NCBI RefSeq assembly: GCF_001620365.2
Contig: NZ_LQMT02000014.1
Span: 95,478-159,477, forward strand
DNA from: Amycolatopsis keratiniphila subsp. keratiniphila
Lineage (GTDB): Bacteria > Actinomycetota > Actinomycetes > Mycobacteriales > Pseudonocardiaceae
Direction: 5' to 3'
DNA: 64,000 nt
Shown: one piece after another, positions 50,535 to 58,452 of the stretch
How positions within the stretch are numbered: the first letter of the stretch is position 1
Layout: every line of letters begins with the position of its first letter
Notes under the pieces: generated by a model
Told to the model about the DNA's origin: nothing
Databases searched by the model: none
The model's input: the letters and a program-made list of their open reading frames with translations, nothing else
Translations under genes and position numbers: made by a program

Positions 50535-51277
50535 TCGCCGACGCGCTGAAGATGGCCGTCGGCACCCTGACCACGGTCCGGGTGCCGGCGCCGGGAGTGA
50601 TCGACCGGCGGGTGGCGGGCGGGGCGATGGTGCTCGGCCCGCTGGCCGTCGTGCCGCTCGCGGCCATCGCCGCGGTGATCGTGTTCCTGGGTGAGCTGAT
50701 CGGCCTGCCCGCGTTCGCGTCGGCGGCGCTCGCGCTGGGCGCGGTGGCGCTCGGCAGCCGCGGGCTCCATCTCGACGGACTCGCCGACACGGCCGACGGG
50801 CTCGGCGCGTCGTACGACCGCGCGCGGGCGCTGGAAGTCATGCGGCGCGGGGATTCCGGGCCGACCGGGATCGCGACCCTGGTGCTGGTGCTGCTCGTCC
50901 AGGCCGGTGCGCTGGCCGGGGCGATCTCGGCCGGGCACGGGATCGCGGCGGCCGCCGTCGCGGTCGTCGCCGGACGCGGCGTGCTTTCGCTGTGCTGTGC
51001 GCGCGGCGTCCCGACGGCGCGGCCGGAAGGGCTGGGCGCGACCGTCGCCGGTTCGGTGCCGGTGTGGGCGGCGGCCGTGGTCTTCGCCGTACTGGCGGGC
51101 GCGGCGGCGCTGGTGCTGCCGTGGTGGCAAGGGCTGATCGCGGTGGCGCTGGGCTATCTGGCCGCGTCGGCGCTGCTGGCGCGGTGCGTTCAGCGGCTGG
51201 GCGGGGTGACCGGGGACGTGCTCGGCGGTTGCGTCGAGGTCGCCGTCGCGGGGGCCTTGCTGGCTTCGTCGTTCTGA
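50531..51277 (+). CDS. cobS: Cobalamin synthase (adenosylcobinamide-GDP ribazoletransferase)
   Basis: A 248-residue membrane protein with six to seven spans. The catalytic metal motif HLDGLADTADGLGA gives D82, D86 and D89, and RGDSGPTGIATL is the second family block. It joins GDP-cobinamide to alpha-ribazole phosphate, the last assembly step. The TTG at 50531 overlaps the cobT stop. Its final codons and stop form the first copy of an imperfect direct repeat seen again at 51421-51444. Confidence 0.93.
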   Translation: MIADALKMAVGTLTTVRVPAPGVIDRRVAGGAMVLGPLAVVPLAAIAAVIVFLGELIGLPAFASAALALGAVALGSRGLHLDGLADTADGLGASYDRARALEVMRRGDSGPTGIATLVLVLLVQAGALAGAISAGHGIAAAAVAVVAGRGVLSLCCARGVPTARPEGLGATVAGSVPVWAAAVVFAVLAGAAALVLPWWQGLIAVALGYLAASALLARCVQRLGGVTGDVLGGCVEVAVAGALLASSF

Positions 51278-51444
51278 AGCGACCAGGTCAAGTGGTGGTC
51301 GCCCCTCGCGACGGTGGAGGATTCGGGACGTTGAACGTCCCAATTCCTACATCGTCAACTCCGACGCCCACGCAACCGTCGTCCTCGTGCAGGTCAGGCG
51401 CAGGCAGGTGAATACCGATCCGTTCTGAAGCGACCCCGGTCAAG
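51270..51444. repeat. Imperfect direct repeat flanking a palindrome at a convergent gene junction
   Basis: CGTTCTGAAGCGACC-A-GGTCAAG at 51270-51292 contains the cobS stop codon. CGTTCTGAAGCGACC-CC-GGTCAAG at 51421-51444 covers the stop of the convergent membrane protein gene. Between them lies GGGACGTT-G-AACGTCCC, a perfect 17-bp palindrome at 51325-51341. The layout mirrors that at 17325-17454. Confidence 0.75.
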
Positions 51445-52060
51445 CGGGCTTGTCCGTCGCCAGTTTCTCGTCGATCTCCGGCAGCCAGAAGCACAGTTCG
51501 AGGGTCTTCATCCCGGCCCAGAGGCCGAGCTTGCGACCCTGGGAAACCAAAGTGAGCGAAGCGAACAGCAGCAACGCGGCGATCACGGCGGCGACGAACG
51601 GGTGTTTGCCCGCGAAGATGTCGACGGTCGCGGCGACGCCGCCGAACAGCAGTGGCGGCGCGCAGTTGCGCACCATGAGCCCGGACGCGCGCAGCCGCGT
51701 GACGTCGGCCGCGACCTCCTTGTCGTGCAGTTGCAGCGCGCACAGCAGGAGATGCGTGTTCTCCTTCAGGAAGGCGCGGCCCTCTGCCGAGGGCATCCGG
51801 CGCACGAACTCCGCGGCCGCGTGCCGGTTCCGCCTGCGCGGCACGATCCGCTCCAGCGCTTCCCCGAGCGGGTAGGCCAGATAGCCCAGCAGGAAGCTGA
51901 GCACCACGATCACGACGACCAGCACCACGGTCGGCACGCCGCCGATGCTCGCGGCCGTCAGGATGTGGAGCTTCGCCCCGAGGTAGCCGAAGAACGCGAC
52001 GTACAGCGCGCCAGGGATGGTGTAGGCGAAGAGATCGAAGACGCCGATCACGAAGTTCAC
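51440..52060 (-). CDS. Membrane protein of unknown function
   Basis: A 206-residue protein I do not recognise. Hydrophobic spans lie at about residues 3-25, 35-60 and two near 135-175, with a basic stretch (PRRRNRHAAAEF) after the second, which should be cytoplasmic. The soluble middle part may be helical. I chose the GTG at 52060 (VNFVIGVFDLFAY); a longer frame upstream runs through a hairpin and is unlikely. It interrupts the cobalamin cluster and has no evident link to it. Confidence 0.65.
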   Translation of the reverse strand: MNFVIGVFDLFAYTIPGALYVAFFGYLGAKLHILTAASIGGVPTVVLVVVIVVLSFLLGYLAYPLGEALERIVPRRRNRHAAAEFVRRMPSAEGRAFLKENTHLLLCALQLHDKEVAADVTRLRASGLMVRNCAPPLLFGGVAATVDIFAGKHPFVAAVIAALLLFASLTLVSQGRKLGLWAGMKTLELCFWLPEIDEKLATDKPA

Positions 52061-52091
52061 TGGCTTATCCAACCACTTCGAGGGCCTGGTT

Positions 52092-52139
52092 GGTCGTGAG
52101 TGTTTCGGGTCGTTCCAACGACACTCGCCACTCACGACC
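52092..52139. terminator. Hairpin between tandem genes (family B)
   Basis: Outer arms GGTCGTGAGTG and CACTCACGACC pair perfectly; an inner GTCGTT/AACGAC stem has a two-base loop. On the minus strand it lies after the MerR gene and before the membrane protein gene. Confidence 0.65.
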
Positions 52140-52185
52140 CCCTGTACCGAACACGCCACATTTGGCTTACTCTCAATGACCGCCC

Positions 52186-52578
52186 TTATCGCTCACGAGC
52201 CAAGGCTTCGGCGACTTCGTCGGCATGCGGGACGGTCGCCGCGATGATGCCGTCCAGCACCTTCCGCGTCGCCGTCATCTCGTCGATCGCCGCGGTGATC
52301 CGGTCCCGCTCCCGGTACAGCTCGGGCAGCAGATCGACGCAGGCGGGCGCCAGGCCGTCCCCCAGATCGACCATGCACGGCAGCACGCCGGCGATGGTCG
52401 CGGTGCCCAGCCCCGCGGACAGCAGGGTGCGGATGTTGCGCACCCGCGCGACATCCGCTTCCGAATATTCACGGTAACCACTCGGCCTTCGCACCGGATG
52501 CAGGAGGCCCTGTTCCTCGTAATAGCGGAGCAACCGTTCCCGCACGCCCGTCCGCCGCACCAGCTCACCGATCCGCAT
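52186..52578 (-). CDS. MerR family transcriptional regulator
   Basis: A 130-residue regulator. The N-terminal winged HTH reads MRIGELVRRTGVRERLLRYYEEQGLLHPVRRPSGYREYSEADVARVRNIR (residues 1-50). A coiled dimerisation helix follows (LPELYRERDRITAAIDEMTATRKVLDGIIA). It lacks the cysteine pattern of metal-sensing MerR proteins. The start is divergent from the imine reductase gene, and a MerR-type operator with a 19-base promoter spacer lies between them. It is therefore likely to activate that gene. Confidence 0.9.
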   Translation of the reverse strand: MRIGELVRRTGVRERLLRYYEEQGLLHPVRRPSGYREYSEADVARVRNIRTLLSAGLGTATIAGVLPCMVDLGDGLAPACVDLLPELYRERDRITAAIDEMTATRKVLDGIIAATVPHADEVAEALARER

Positions 52579-52604
52579 GAGAACAACCATTACACGATCA
52601 GGAG

Positions 52605-52635
52605 TTGACTCTCACACCGATGAGAGACTTTAGCC
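52605..52635 (+). promoter_or_regulatory. MerR-type promoter/operator for the imine reductase gene
   Basis: TTGACT (52605-52610) and TTAGCC (52630-52635) are 19 bases apart, the overlong spacing that MerR activators correct. The dyad CTCTCA-CACCGA-TGAGAG (52609-52626) fills the spacer. The predicted transcription start falls at or next to the ATG at 52643, so the message may be leaderless. Confidence 0.7.
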
Positions 52636-52642
52636 TTGCCCC

Positions 52643-53515
52643 ATGACCGATCAGAACCTCCCGGTGACCGTCGTGGGACTCGGCCCGATGGGCGCCGCGC
52701 TCGCCGCCGCCCTGCTCGACCGCGGTCACGACGTGACCGTGTGGAACCGCTCCCCCGGCAAGGCCGCCCCCTTGGTGGCGAAAGGCGCGCGGCAGGCGGA
52801 CGACATCGTGGACGCGGTGTCCGCGAGCCGTCTGCTCGTGGTCTGCCTCGCCGACTACGACGCGCTTTACTCCGCGCTCGGCCCCGCGCGGGAAGCCTTG
52901 CGCGGCCGCGTAGTGGTGAACCTGAATTCCGGCACGCCGAACGAGGCGAACGAAGCTCTCCGGTGGGCCGAGCGACACGGAACGGGCTATCTCGACGGCG
53001 CCATCATGGTTCCCCCCGCGATGGTCGGCCGCCCCGGTTCGGTCTTCCTCTACAGCGGTTCCGCCGAGGTTTTCGAGGAATACAAGGAAACCTTGGCCGA
53101 TCTGGGGGATCCGGTCCATCTCGGCACGGAAGCCGGCCTCGCCGTGCTGTACAACACCGCGTTGCTGAGCATGATGTACTCGTCGATGAACGGTTTCCTC
53201 CACGCCGCCGCGCTGGTCGGCAGTGCCGGGGTCCCGGCGGCCGAATTCACGAAGCTCGCCGTCGACTGGTTCCTGCCCTCGGTGATCGGACAGATCATCA
53301 AGGCGGAGGCGCCCACCATCGACGAAGGCGTGTACCCCGGTGAAGCCGGTTCGCTGGAAATGAACGTCACGACACTGAAGCACATCATCGGAACCAGCCA
53401 GGAGCAGGGCGTCGACACCGAGATCCCGGTCCGCAACAAGGAACTTCTGGACCGGGCCGTCGCCGCCGGGTTCGGCGAGAGCAGCTATTACTCGGTGATC
53501 GAACTGTGGAGGTGA
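52643..53515 (+). CDS. NADPH-dependent imine reductase
   Basis: A 290-residue enzyme with an N-terminal Rossmann domain (VVGLGPMGAALAAALLDRG, residues 10-28; NRSP at 35-38 for NADPH) and a helical C-terminal dimerisation domain. It matches closely what I remember of the Amycolatopsis orientalis imine reductase, including N171 where other imine reductases carry Asp or Tyr as proton donor. Family members reduce cyclic imines to chiral amines; the natural substrate is unknown. The MerR gene is divergent across a likely operator. Its end overlaps the convergent cobC gene by 28 bases. It sits between the two halves of the cobalamin cluster. Confidence 0.9.
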   Translation: MTDQNLPVTVVGLGPMGAALAAALLDRGHDVTVWNRSPGKAAPLVAKGARQADDIVDAVSASRLLVVCLADYDALYSALGPAREALRGRVVVNLNSGTPNEANEALRWAERHGTGYLDGAIMVPPAMVGRPGSVFLYSGSAEVFEEYKETLADLGDPVHLGTEAGLAVLYNTALLSMMYSSMNGFLHAAALVGSAGVPAAEFTKLAVDWFLPSVIGQIIKAEAPTIDEGVYPGEAGSLEMNVTTLKHIIGTSQEQGVDTEIPVRNKELLDRAVAAGFGESSYYSVIELWR

Positions 53516-54501
53516 GCCAAGAACGCGTCCACCGTGTCCCGGTCCCGCACCGCGATCCGCAGGTACCGCGCGTCCAGCCCCGGGAAGGTGTCCCCACGGC
53601 GGACAGCGAACCCATTCGCCCGCAACCGTTCCCGGACGACATCGGCACCCGGGAGCCGCACGAGCACGAACGGCCCCCGGGGCTCCCCCAGCACCTCGAC
53701 ACCCATCGCGGTCAGGCCCGAAACCAGGTACTCCCGGTCCGATTCCGCCGCCACGGCCAGTTTCTCGGCTTCCTCCAGCGCCGCGGGACGGCAACACGCC
53801 TCGACGGCGACGGCGGCCAGCGACGACACCGACCACGGGGGCTGGACGGCGCGTAAACGGTCCACAATGGACTCGTCCGCCAAGACGTACCCGGCACGCA
53901 GCCCGGCGATCCCCCAGGTCTTCGTCAGACTGCGGAGGACGACGAAACCCGGTTGCCCCGCAACGCTTTCGGCCTCGCCGGGGACGGCGTCGAGGAAGGC
54001 CTCGTCGACGACGACCAAGCGATCCGGGCGGCCCAGCGCGAGCAGGTCCGCGGCCGGATGCAACACGGAAGTCGGGTTCGTGGGGTTCCCGACGAAGACC
54101 AGATCGGCTTCTTCCGGCACGTCGCCCAGCCGGAAGCCGTCGTCGGGCGACAACAGCACCCGGTGCACGGCGTGGCCGGCCGCGCGCAGGGCGGCTTCGG
54201 GTTCGGTGAACTGCGGGTGCACGACCACCGCGTACGACGGCCGCAACGCCGTGGCCAGCAACGTGAAGGCCTCGGCCGCGCCGGAGGTCACCAGGACCCG
54301 GGATTCGGGCAGCGAGTGCCGGGCGGCGACCGCGGCCCTCGCGGCGGTGACGTCCGGATAGGCAGCCAGATCGTCCAGTGCCGCCGCCAGTTCGGCGCGC
54401 AGCCAGGCGGGCGGTGCAGGCAGGCGGACGTTGACCGCCAGATCGACGAGGCCTTCGCCGACCTCGCGATCGCCGTGGTGCCAGAGGTCGTAGTCAGCCA
54501 T
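53488..54501 (-). CDS. cobC: CobC-like threonine-phosphate decarboxylase / aminotransferase
   Basis: A 337-residue PLP enzyme of fold type I, of the histidinol-phosphate aminotransferase/CobD-Salmonella group. The PLP lysine is in LRSLTKTWGIAGLRAGY near residue 200, and VFVGNPTNPTSVLHP and VVDEAFLD give the other cofactor contacts. In the cobalamin pathway it would supply aminopropanol phosphate for the nucleotide loop. It overlaps the end of cobB by 8 bases and is last in the run chelatase, cobO, cobB, cobC. Some actinomycete members have been proposed to be aminotransferases, so the exact reaction is less sure than the pathway. Confidence 0.85.
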   Translation of the reverse strand: MADYDLWHHGDREVGEGLVDLAVNVRLPAPPAWLRAELAAALDDLAAYPDVTAARAAVAARHSLPESRVLVTSGAAEAFTLLATALRPSYAVVVHPQFTEPEAALRAAGHAVHRVLLSPDDGFRLGDVPEEADLVFVGNPTNPTSVLHPAADLLALGRPDRLVVVDEAFLDAVPGEAESVAGQPGFVVLRSLTKTWGIAGLRAGYVLADESIVDRLRAVQPPWSVSSLAAVAVEACCRPAALEEAEKLAVAAESDREYLVSGLTAMGVEVLGEPRGPFVLVRLPGADVVRERLRANGFAVRRGDTFPGLDARYLRIAVRDRDTVDAFLAHLHSSITE

Positions 54502-55828
54502 GGGCGCGCACCGCGGCGGCGAACCGCTCGGCGAGTTCGGGGTAGCCCGCCCAGTGGACGTGCAGGTACGACGCGTGCAGGGACGCCGACGCGAAGCCGT
54601 CCGGAGTACGGTCCCAGCCCCAGGCGGGGGTCGGGCCGCTGCCGGGTTCGATGATCGTGCGGTGGAACTCGTGCCCGGTGACGCGTTGCCCGGCGACCGC
54701 TAGCACACTGTCGGCGGGCGAGAAAGCCTTGCGGTACCCCAGCTTTCCGCGTTTCGTCATGGTGGCCGATGCGTCGAGGACGCCGGTCATCGGCGTCCCG
54801 TCGATGTCCTGGCACAGGTACAACAGCCCCGCGCATTCCGCGACCACGGGCATGCCGTCGCCGACGGCTCGCGCGATCGCCGTCCGCAGCGGGAGATTCG
54901 CCGAAAGCTCTTCGGCGTGCACCTCGGGGAAACCGCCGCCGAAGTACAACCCGGCGCAGCCTTCGGGAAGTTCCTTGTCCTGCAAGGGATCCACGTCGAC
55001 GACGTCGACACCGGCGGCGGCGAGCAGTTCGACGGCCTCGGTGTAGCGGAAGGTGAACGCGGGGCCCGCCGCGGCGGCGACCACAGTACGGCGTCCGTCA
55101 TACGCGAACGGAGGCCGCCAAGGCTCCCCCGAAAGCCGGGAAGCCGACCGCGCCACCTGCACGATCGCGCCGAGGTCCACGCCTTCGCTGATCCACGCGG
55201 CCAGCTCCGGCAGCAGCCGTTGCGACTCGCTTGCCCGTTCCGCCGCCGGGACCAGGCCGAGATGACGGCTGGGCGCGTGGATCTCTTCGTTGCGGTACAG
55301 CGTTCCCAGCAGCGGGACGCCGGTCGCCTCCAGCGCGGTGACGATCTCGTCCGCGTGCCGCTGCGAGCCCAGCTTGTTGAGGATCACGCCGGCCAGCCGG
55401 ACGCGGGTGTCGTACTGCGCGAATCCGAGCACGGTCGCGGCGACACTGCGCGACGCGGCCGACGCGTCCACGACGAGCACCACCGGCGCGTCCAGCAACC
55501 GGGCGACATGCGCCGTCGAGGCGTACCCCTCGGTGCCGAGTGCGCCGTCGAACAGGCCCATCACGCCTTCGATGACCGCGATGTCGGCACCGGCGGAACC
55601 GTGCCGCAGCAACGGGATCAGCCGGTCCTCGCCCTGGAGGAACGGGTCGAGGTTGCGCGGCGGCGCTCCGGTGGCCAGCGCGTGGTAGCTCGGGTCGATG
55701 AAGTCGGGCCCGACCTTGTGCCCGGACACCTTCAGTCCCCGCGCGCGCAACGCCGCCATCAGGCCCGCGGCGATCGTGGTCTTGCCGTGCCCGGAGCCGG
55801 GCGCGGCGATGACCACGCGGTTCACCAT
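54494..55828 (-). CDS. cobB: Cobyrinic acid a,c-diamide synthase (hydrogenobyrinic acid type)
   Basis: A 444-residue amidotransferase. The P-loop is APGSGHGKTT near residues 9-18, followed by KVGPDFIDPSYH. The glutaminase nucleophile cysteine is in VAECAGLLYL near residue 330. It amidates the a and c side chains. ATG 55828 overlaps cobO by 7 bases. Confidence 0.95.
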   Translation of the reverse strand: MVNRVVIAAPGSGHGKTTIAAGLMAALRARGLKVSGHKVGPDFIDPSYHALATGAPPRNLDPFLQGEDRLIPLLRHGSAGADIAVIEGVMGLFDGALGTEGYASTAHVARLLDAPVVLVVDASAASRSVAATVLGFAQYDTRVRLAGVILNKLGSQRHADEIVTALEATGVPLLGTLYRNEEIHAPSRHLGLVPAAERASESQRLLPELAAWISEGVDLGAIVQVARSASRLSGEPWRPPFAYDGRRTVVAAAAGPAFTFRYTEAVELLAAAGVDVVDVDPLQDKELPEGCAGLYFGGGFPEVHAEELSANLPLRTAIARAVGDGMPVVAECAGLLYLCQDIDGTPMTGVLDASATMTKRGKLGYRKAFSPADSVLAVAGQRVTGHEFHRTIIEPGSGPTPAWGWDRTPDGFASASLHASYLHVHWAGYPELAERFAAAVRAHG

Positions 55829-56436
55829 TCGATGCCTCGCTGGCCCTTTTGCCCGGCGTCCATCGGATGCTTCACCTTCGTCATCTCGGTGACCAGGTCC
55901 GCCGCGTCGATCAGCTCCGGCGGCGCGTACCGGCCGGTGATCACCACGTGCTGGTGACCGGGACGTTCCGTCAGCGTCGAGACGACGTCGTCCACTTCGA
56001 GCCAGCCCCATTTGAGCAGGTAGCTGAACTCGTCGAGGACGTAGAAGTCGTGGGTCTCGGCGGCGAGACGGCGTTTGATCTCGGCCCAGCCCTCACCCGC
56101 GTTCTCGGCGTGGTCTTCCTCGGAACCGGACTTACGCGCCCAGCTCCAGCCTTCGCCCATCTTGTGCCACTCGACGGCGCCGCCCTGGCCGGTGTCCTCG
56201 TGCAGCTTGCCCAGCGCGCGGAACGCGGCTTCCTCACCGACGCGCCACTTCGCCGACTTGACGAACTGGAACACGCCGATCGACCAGCCCTGGTTCCACG
56301 CGCGCAGCGCCATCCCGAACGCGGCCGTGGACTTGCCCTTCATCTCGCCGGTGTGCACGGCGAGCAGCGGGCGGTTGCGCCGCTGGCGGGTGGTGAGTCC
56401 GTCGTTCGGCACCGTTTCCGGTTTGCCCTGTGGCAT
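55822..56436 (-). CDS. cobO: Cob(I)yrinic acid a,c-diamide adenosyltransferase
   Basis: A 204-residue enzyme of the CobO/BtuR family. The P-loop variant HTGEMKGKSTAAFG is at residues 28-41. FQFVKSAKW and DEFSYLLKWGW are further family blocks. It adds the upper adenosyl ligand from ATP to the reduced corrin. It starts one base inside the chelatase stop (TAATG) and overlaps cobB downstream. Confidence 0.95.
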   Translation of the reverse strand: MPQGKPETVPNDGLTTRQRRNRPLLAVHTGEMKGKSTAAFGMALRAWNQGWSIGVFQFVKSAKWRVGEEAAFRALGKLHEDTGQGGAVEWHKMGEGWSWARKSGSEEDHAENAGEGWAEIKRRLAAETHDFYVLDEFSYLLKWGWLEVDDVVSTLTERPGHQHVVITGRYAPPELIDAADLVTEMTKVKHPMDAGQKGQRGIEW

Positions 56437-58391
56437 TACGCCGCCTTTCCGGAGATACGGGTGCGGACAGCGCCCGCGAGGGTGTCGGCGGCGACCTCGG
56501 CGACCGGAACGTGTTCCGCGCCAAGGTGTTCCGCCAGCTCGGCGGCGAGCCCGAGGCGCATCTTCCCGCTCTCGCAGTCCATCACGACCGAGGTCACGTT
56601 GCCGGCGAGCAACCCGGCCGCCTGCCGCGCACGCTGGACGGCGTCGGCGCCGCTGGTCGCGCGGCCGTCGGTGACGACGACGAGCAGCGGGCGCCGCAAC
56701 GGATCACGGACCGCCTCGATACGCAGAACCCTTGCCGCTTCGAGAAGTCCTTCCGCCAGCGGCGTGCGGCCACCGGTCGCGAGACCGTCCAAACGGGACG
56801 CCGCGGCGTCGACGCTGATCGTGGGCGGGAGCGCGAGTTCGGCCCCCGAGGCGCGGAAGGTCACCAGGCCCACCTTGTCCCGGCGCTGGTACGCGTCGAG
56901 CAGCAGCGACAGCACGGCGGTCTTGACCTCGCGCATCCGCTGGCGCGCGCCCATCGAGCCGGACGCGTCGACGCAGAACAGCACGAGGTTGCCCTCGCGC
57001 CCTTCCCGTCGAGCGAACCGCAGATCCTGGGGCCGCACCACGAGACCCGCGCCGCTGCGGCCGCGAGAACGCTGATGCGGCGCGGCCGCGCGCACGGTCG
57101 CGAGCAGATGCGGATGCCCGTCCTTGGTCCCGGCGGGCTGGACACCGATGGTCCGCCCGTTGTCGGTGATCGCCCGCGACCGCCGTCCGGCCGCGCCCTC
57201 ACCGGTGCCCTTCACCTCGAAACGCCTGGCACGGAAGGTTTCCCCGGCACCGACCGGCTTCTGGTCGCCGCCACTCCCGCCGCCTGACGGCTCCTGGCCA
57301 CCCTCCGAGGGCGGCGGGGCGTCGCCGCCCTCAGGAGGGGCACCGGAACCGGGACCGTCGTCGTCGGGACCGGACCCTTCCGGTTCGGCGTCCTGCAACG
57401 CCTGCTCCAACTGCTCCTCGGAGATCCCGGGCGCGTCGAAGGGATTGCGGCGACGGCGGTGCGGCAGCGCGAGCCGGGCCGCGACCCGGACGTCGTCGGT
57501 GGTCACCTCGGTACGCCCGGCCCACGCGGCGTGCGCGACCGCGGTCCGCGCGGTCACGATGTCCGCGCGCATCCCGTCGACCTCGAACGACGCGCAGACC
57601 TCGGCGATCTGCCGCAGTGCTTCGTCCGGCAGTTTGACCGACGGCAGAAGTCGTTGCGCCGCCTCGATGTCCGCGGCGAGTTCGGCGTCGGCCGCGGCGT
57701 ACTGGCCGGCGAAACCGTCTGGGTCCGCCTCGTAGGCGAGCCGCCGCCGGACGACCTCGACCCGCAGTTCGGGATCCCGGCTGGACGCGACCTCGACGGT
57801 GAGCCCGAAGCGGTCCAGCAGCTGCGGCCGCAGCTCGCCTTCCTCGGGGTTCATCGTGCCGATCAGGACGAACCGGGCCGCGTGCGACACCGAAACACCC
57901 TCGCGTTCGACGGTCGCGCGGCCCATGGCGGCGGCGTCGAGCAGCGTGTCGACCAGGTGGTCGTGCAGGAGGTTGACCTCGTCCACGTACAGCAGCCCGC
58001 GATGCGCGGCCGCGAGCAGGCCGGGCTGGAAATCGGTGACGCCGTCGGCGAGCGCGCGTTCCAGGTTCAGCGAACCGATCACGCGGTCTTCGGCCGCGCC
58101 GACCGGCAGTTCCACGAGCCGCGCGGGACGGCGGTGGGCGGGCGAGCCCTCCGCGTGCGGGCCGTCGGGGCAGGCCGGATCGGGTTCGACGGGGTCGCAG
58201 GAGAACCGGCACGCGTCCACGACGTCGACGCCGGGCAGCAGCCCCGCCAGCGCGCGCACCATGGTGGATTTCGCCGTGCCCTTCTCACCGCGCACCAGCA
58301 CCCCGCCGACGGCGGGCGAGATGGAGGAAAGCACCAGCGCCAGGCGCAGATCCGGCATCCCCACAACGGCGGTGAACGGGTACGGCTTCAC
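56436..58391 (-). CDS. Chelatase AAA+/VWA subunit (ChlID-type, probable cobaltochelatase component)
   Basis: A 651-residue protein fusing the two small subunits of the magnesium/cobalt chelatases. The N-terminal AAA+ ATPase has Walker A GEKGTAKST at 35-43 and the Walker B region LLYVDEVNLL. A long proline/glycine-rich acidic linker follows near residues 345-390. The C-terminal VWA domain has the MIDAS motif DASGSMG near residue 473. Given its position as first gene of a cobO-cobB-cobC run, it probably serves cobalt insertion with a CobN-type large subunit, which is not in the window. Magnesium chelation is unlikely, as no bacteriochlorophyll genes are present. Confidence 0.88.
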   Translation of the reverse strand: MKPYPFTAVVGMPDLRLALVLSSISPAVGGVLVRGEKGTAKSTMVRALAGLLPGVDVVDACRFSCDPVEPDPACPDGPHAEGSPAHRRPARLVELPVGAAEDRVIGSLNLERALADGVTDFQPGLLAAAHRGLLYVDEVNLLHDHLVDTLLDAAAMGRATVEREGVSVSHAARFVLIGTMNPEEGELRPQLLDRFGLTVEVASSRDPELRVEVVRRRLAYEADPDGFAGQYAAADAELAADIEAAQRLLPSVKLPDEALRQIAEVCASFEVDGMRADIVTARTAVAHAAWAGRTEVTTDDVRVAARLALPHRRRRNPFDAPGISEEQLEQALQDAEPEGSGPDDDGPGSGAPPEGGDAPPPSEGGQEPSGGGSGGDQKPVGAGETFRARRFEVKGTGEGAAGRRSRAITDNGRTIGVQPAGTKDGHPHLLATVRAAAPHQRSRGRSGAGLVVRPQDLRFARREGREGNLVLFCVDASGSMGARQRMREVKTAVLSLLLDAYQRRDKVGLVTFRASGAELALPPTISVDAAASRLDGLATGGRTPLAEGLLEAARVLRIEAVRDPLRRPLLVVVTDGRATSGADAVQRARQAAGLLAGNVTSVVMDCESGKMRLGLAAELAEHLGAEHVPVAEVAADTLAGAVRTRISGKAA

Positions 58392-58452
58392 AGCACTCCC
58401 TCATCCTCGACGACCTCCGGCCGATCATCGCACAGGAAATCCGTCGTCTAGC

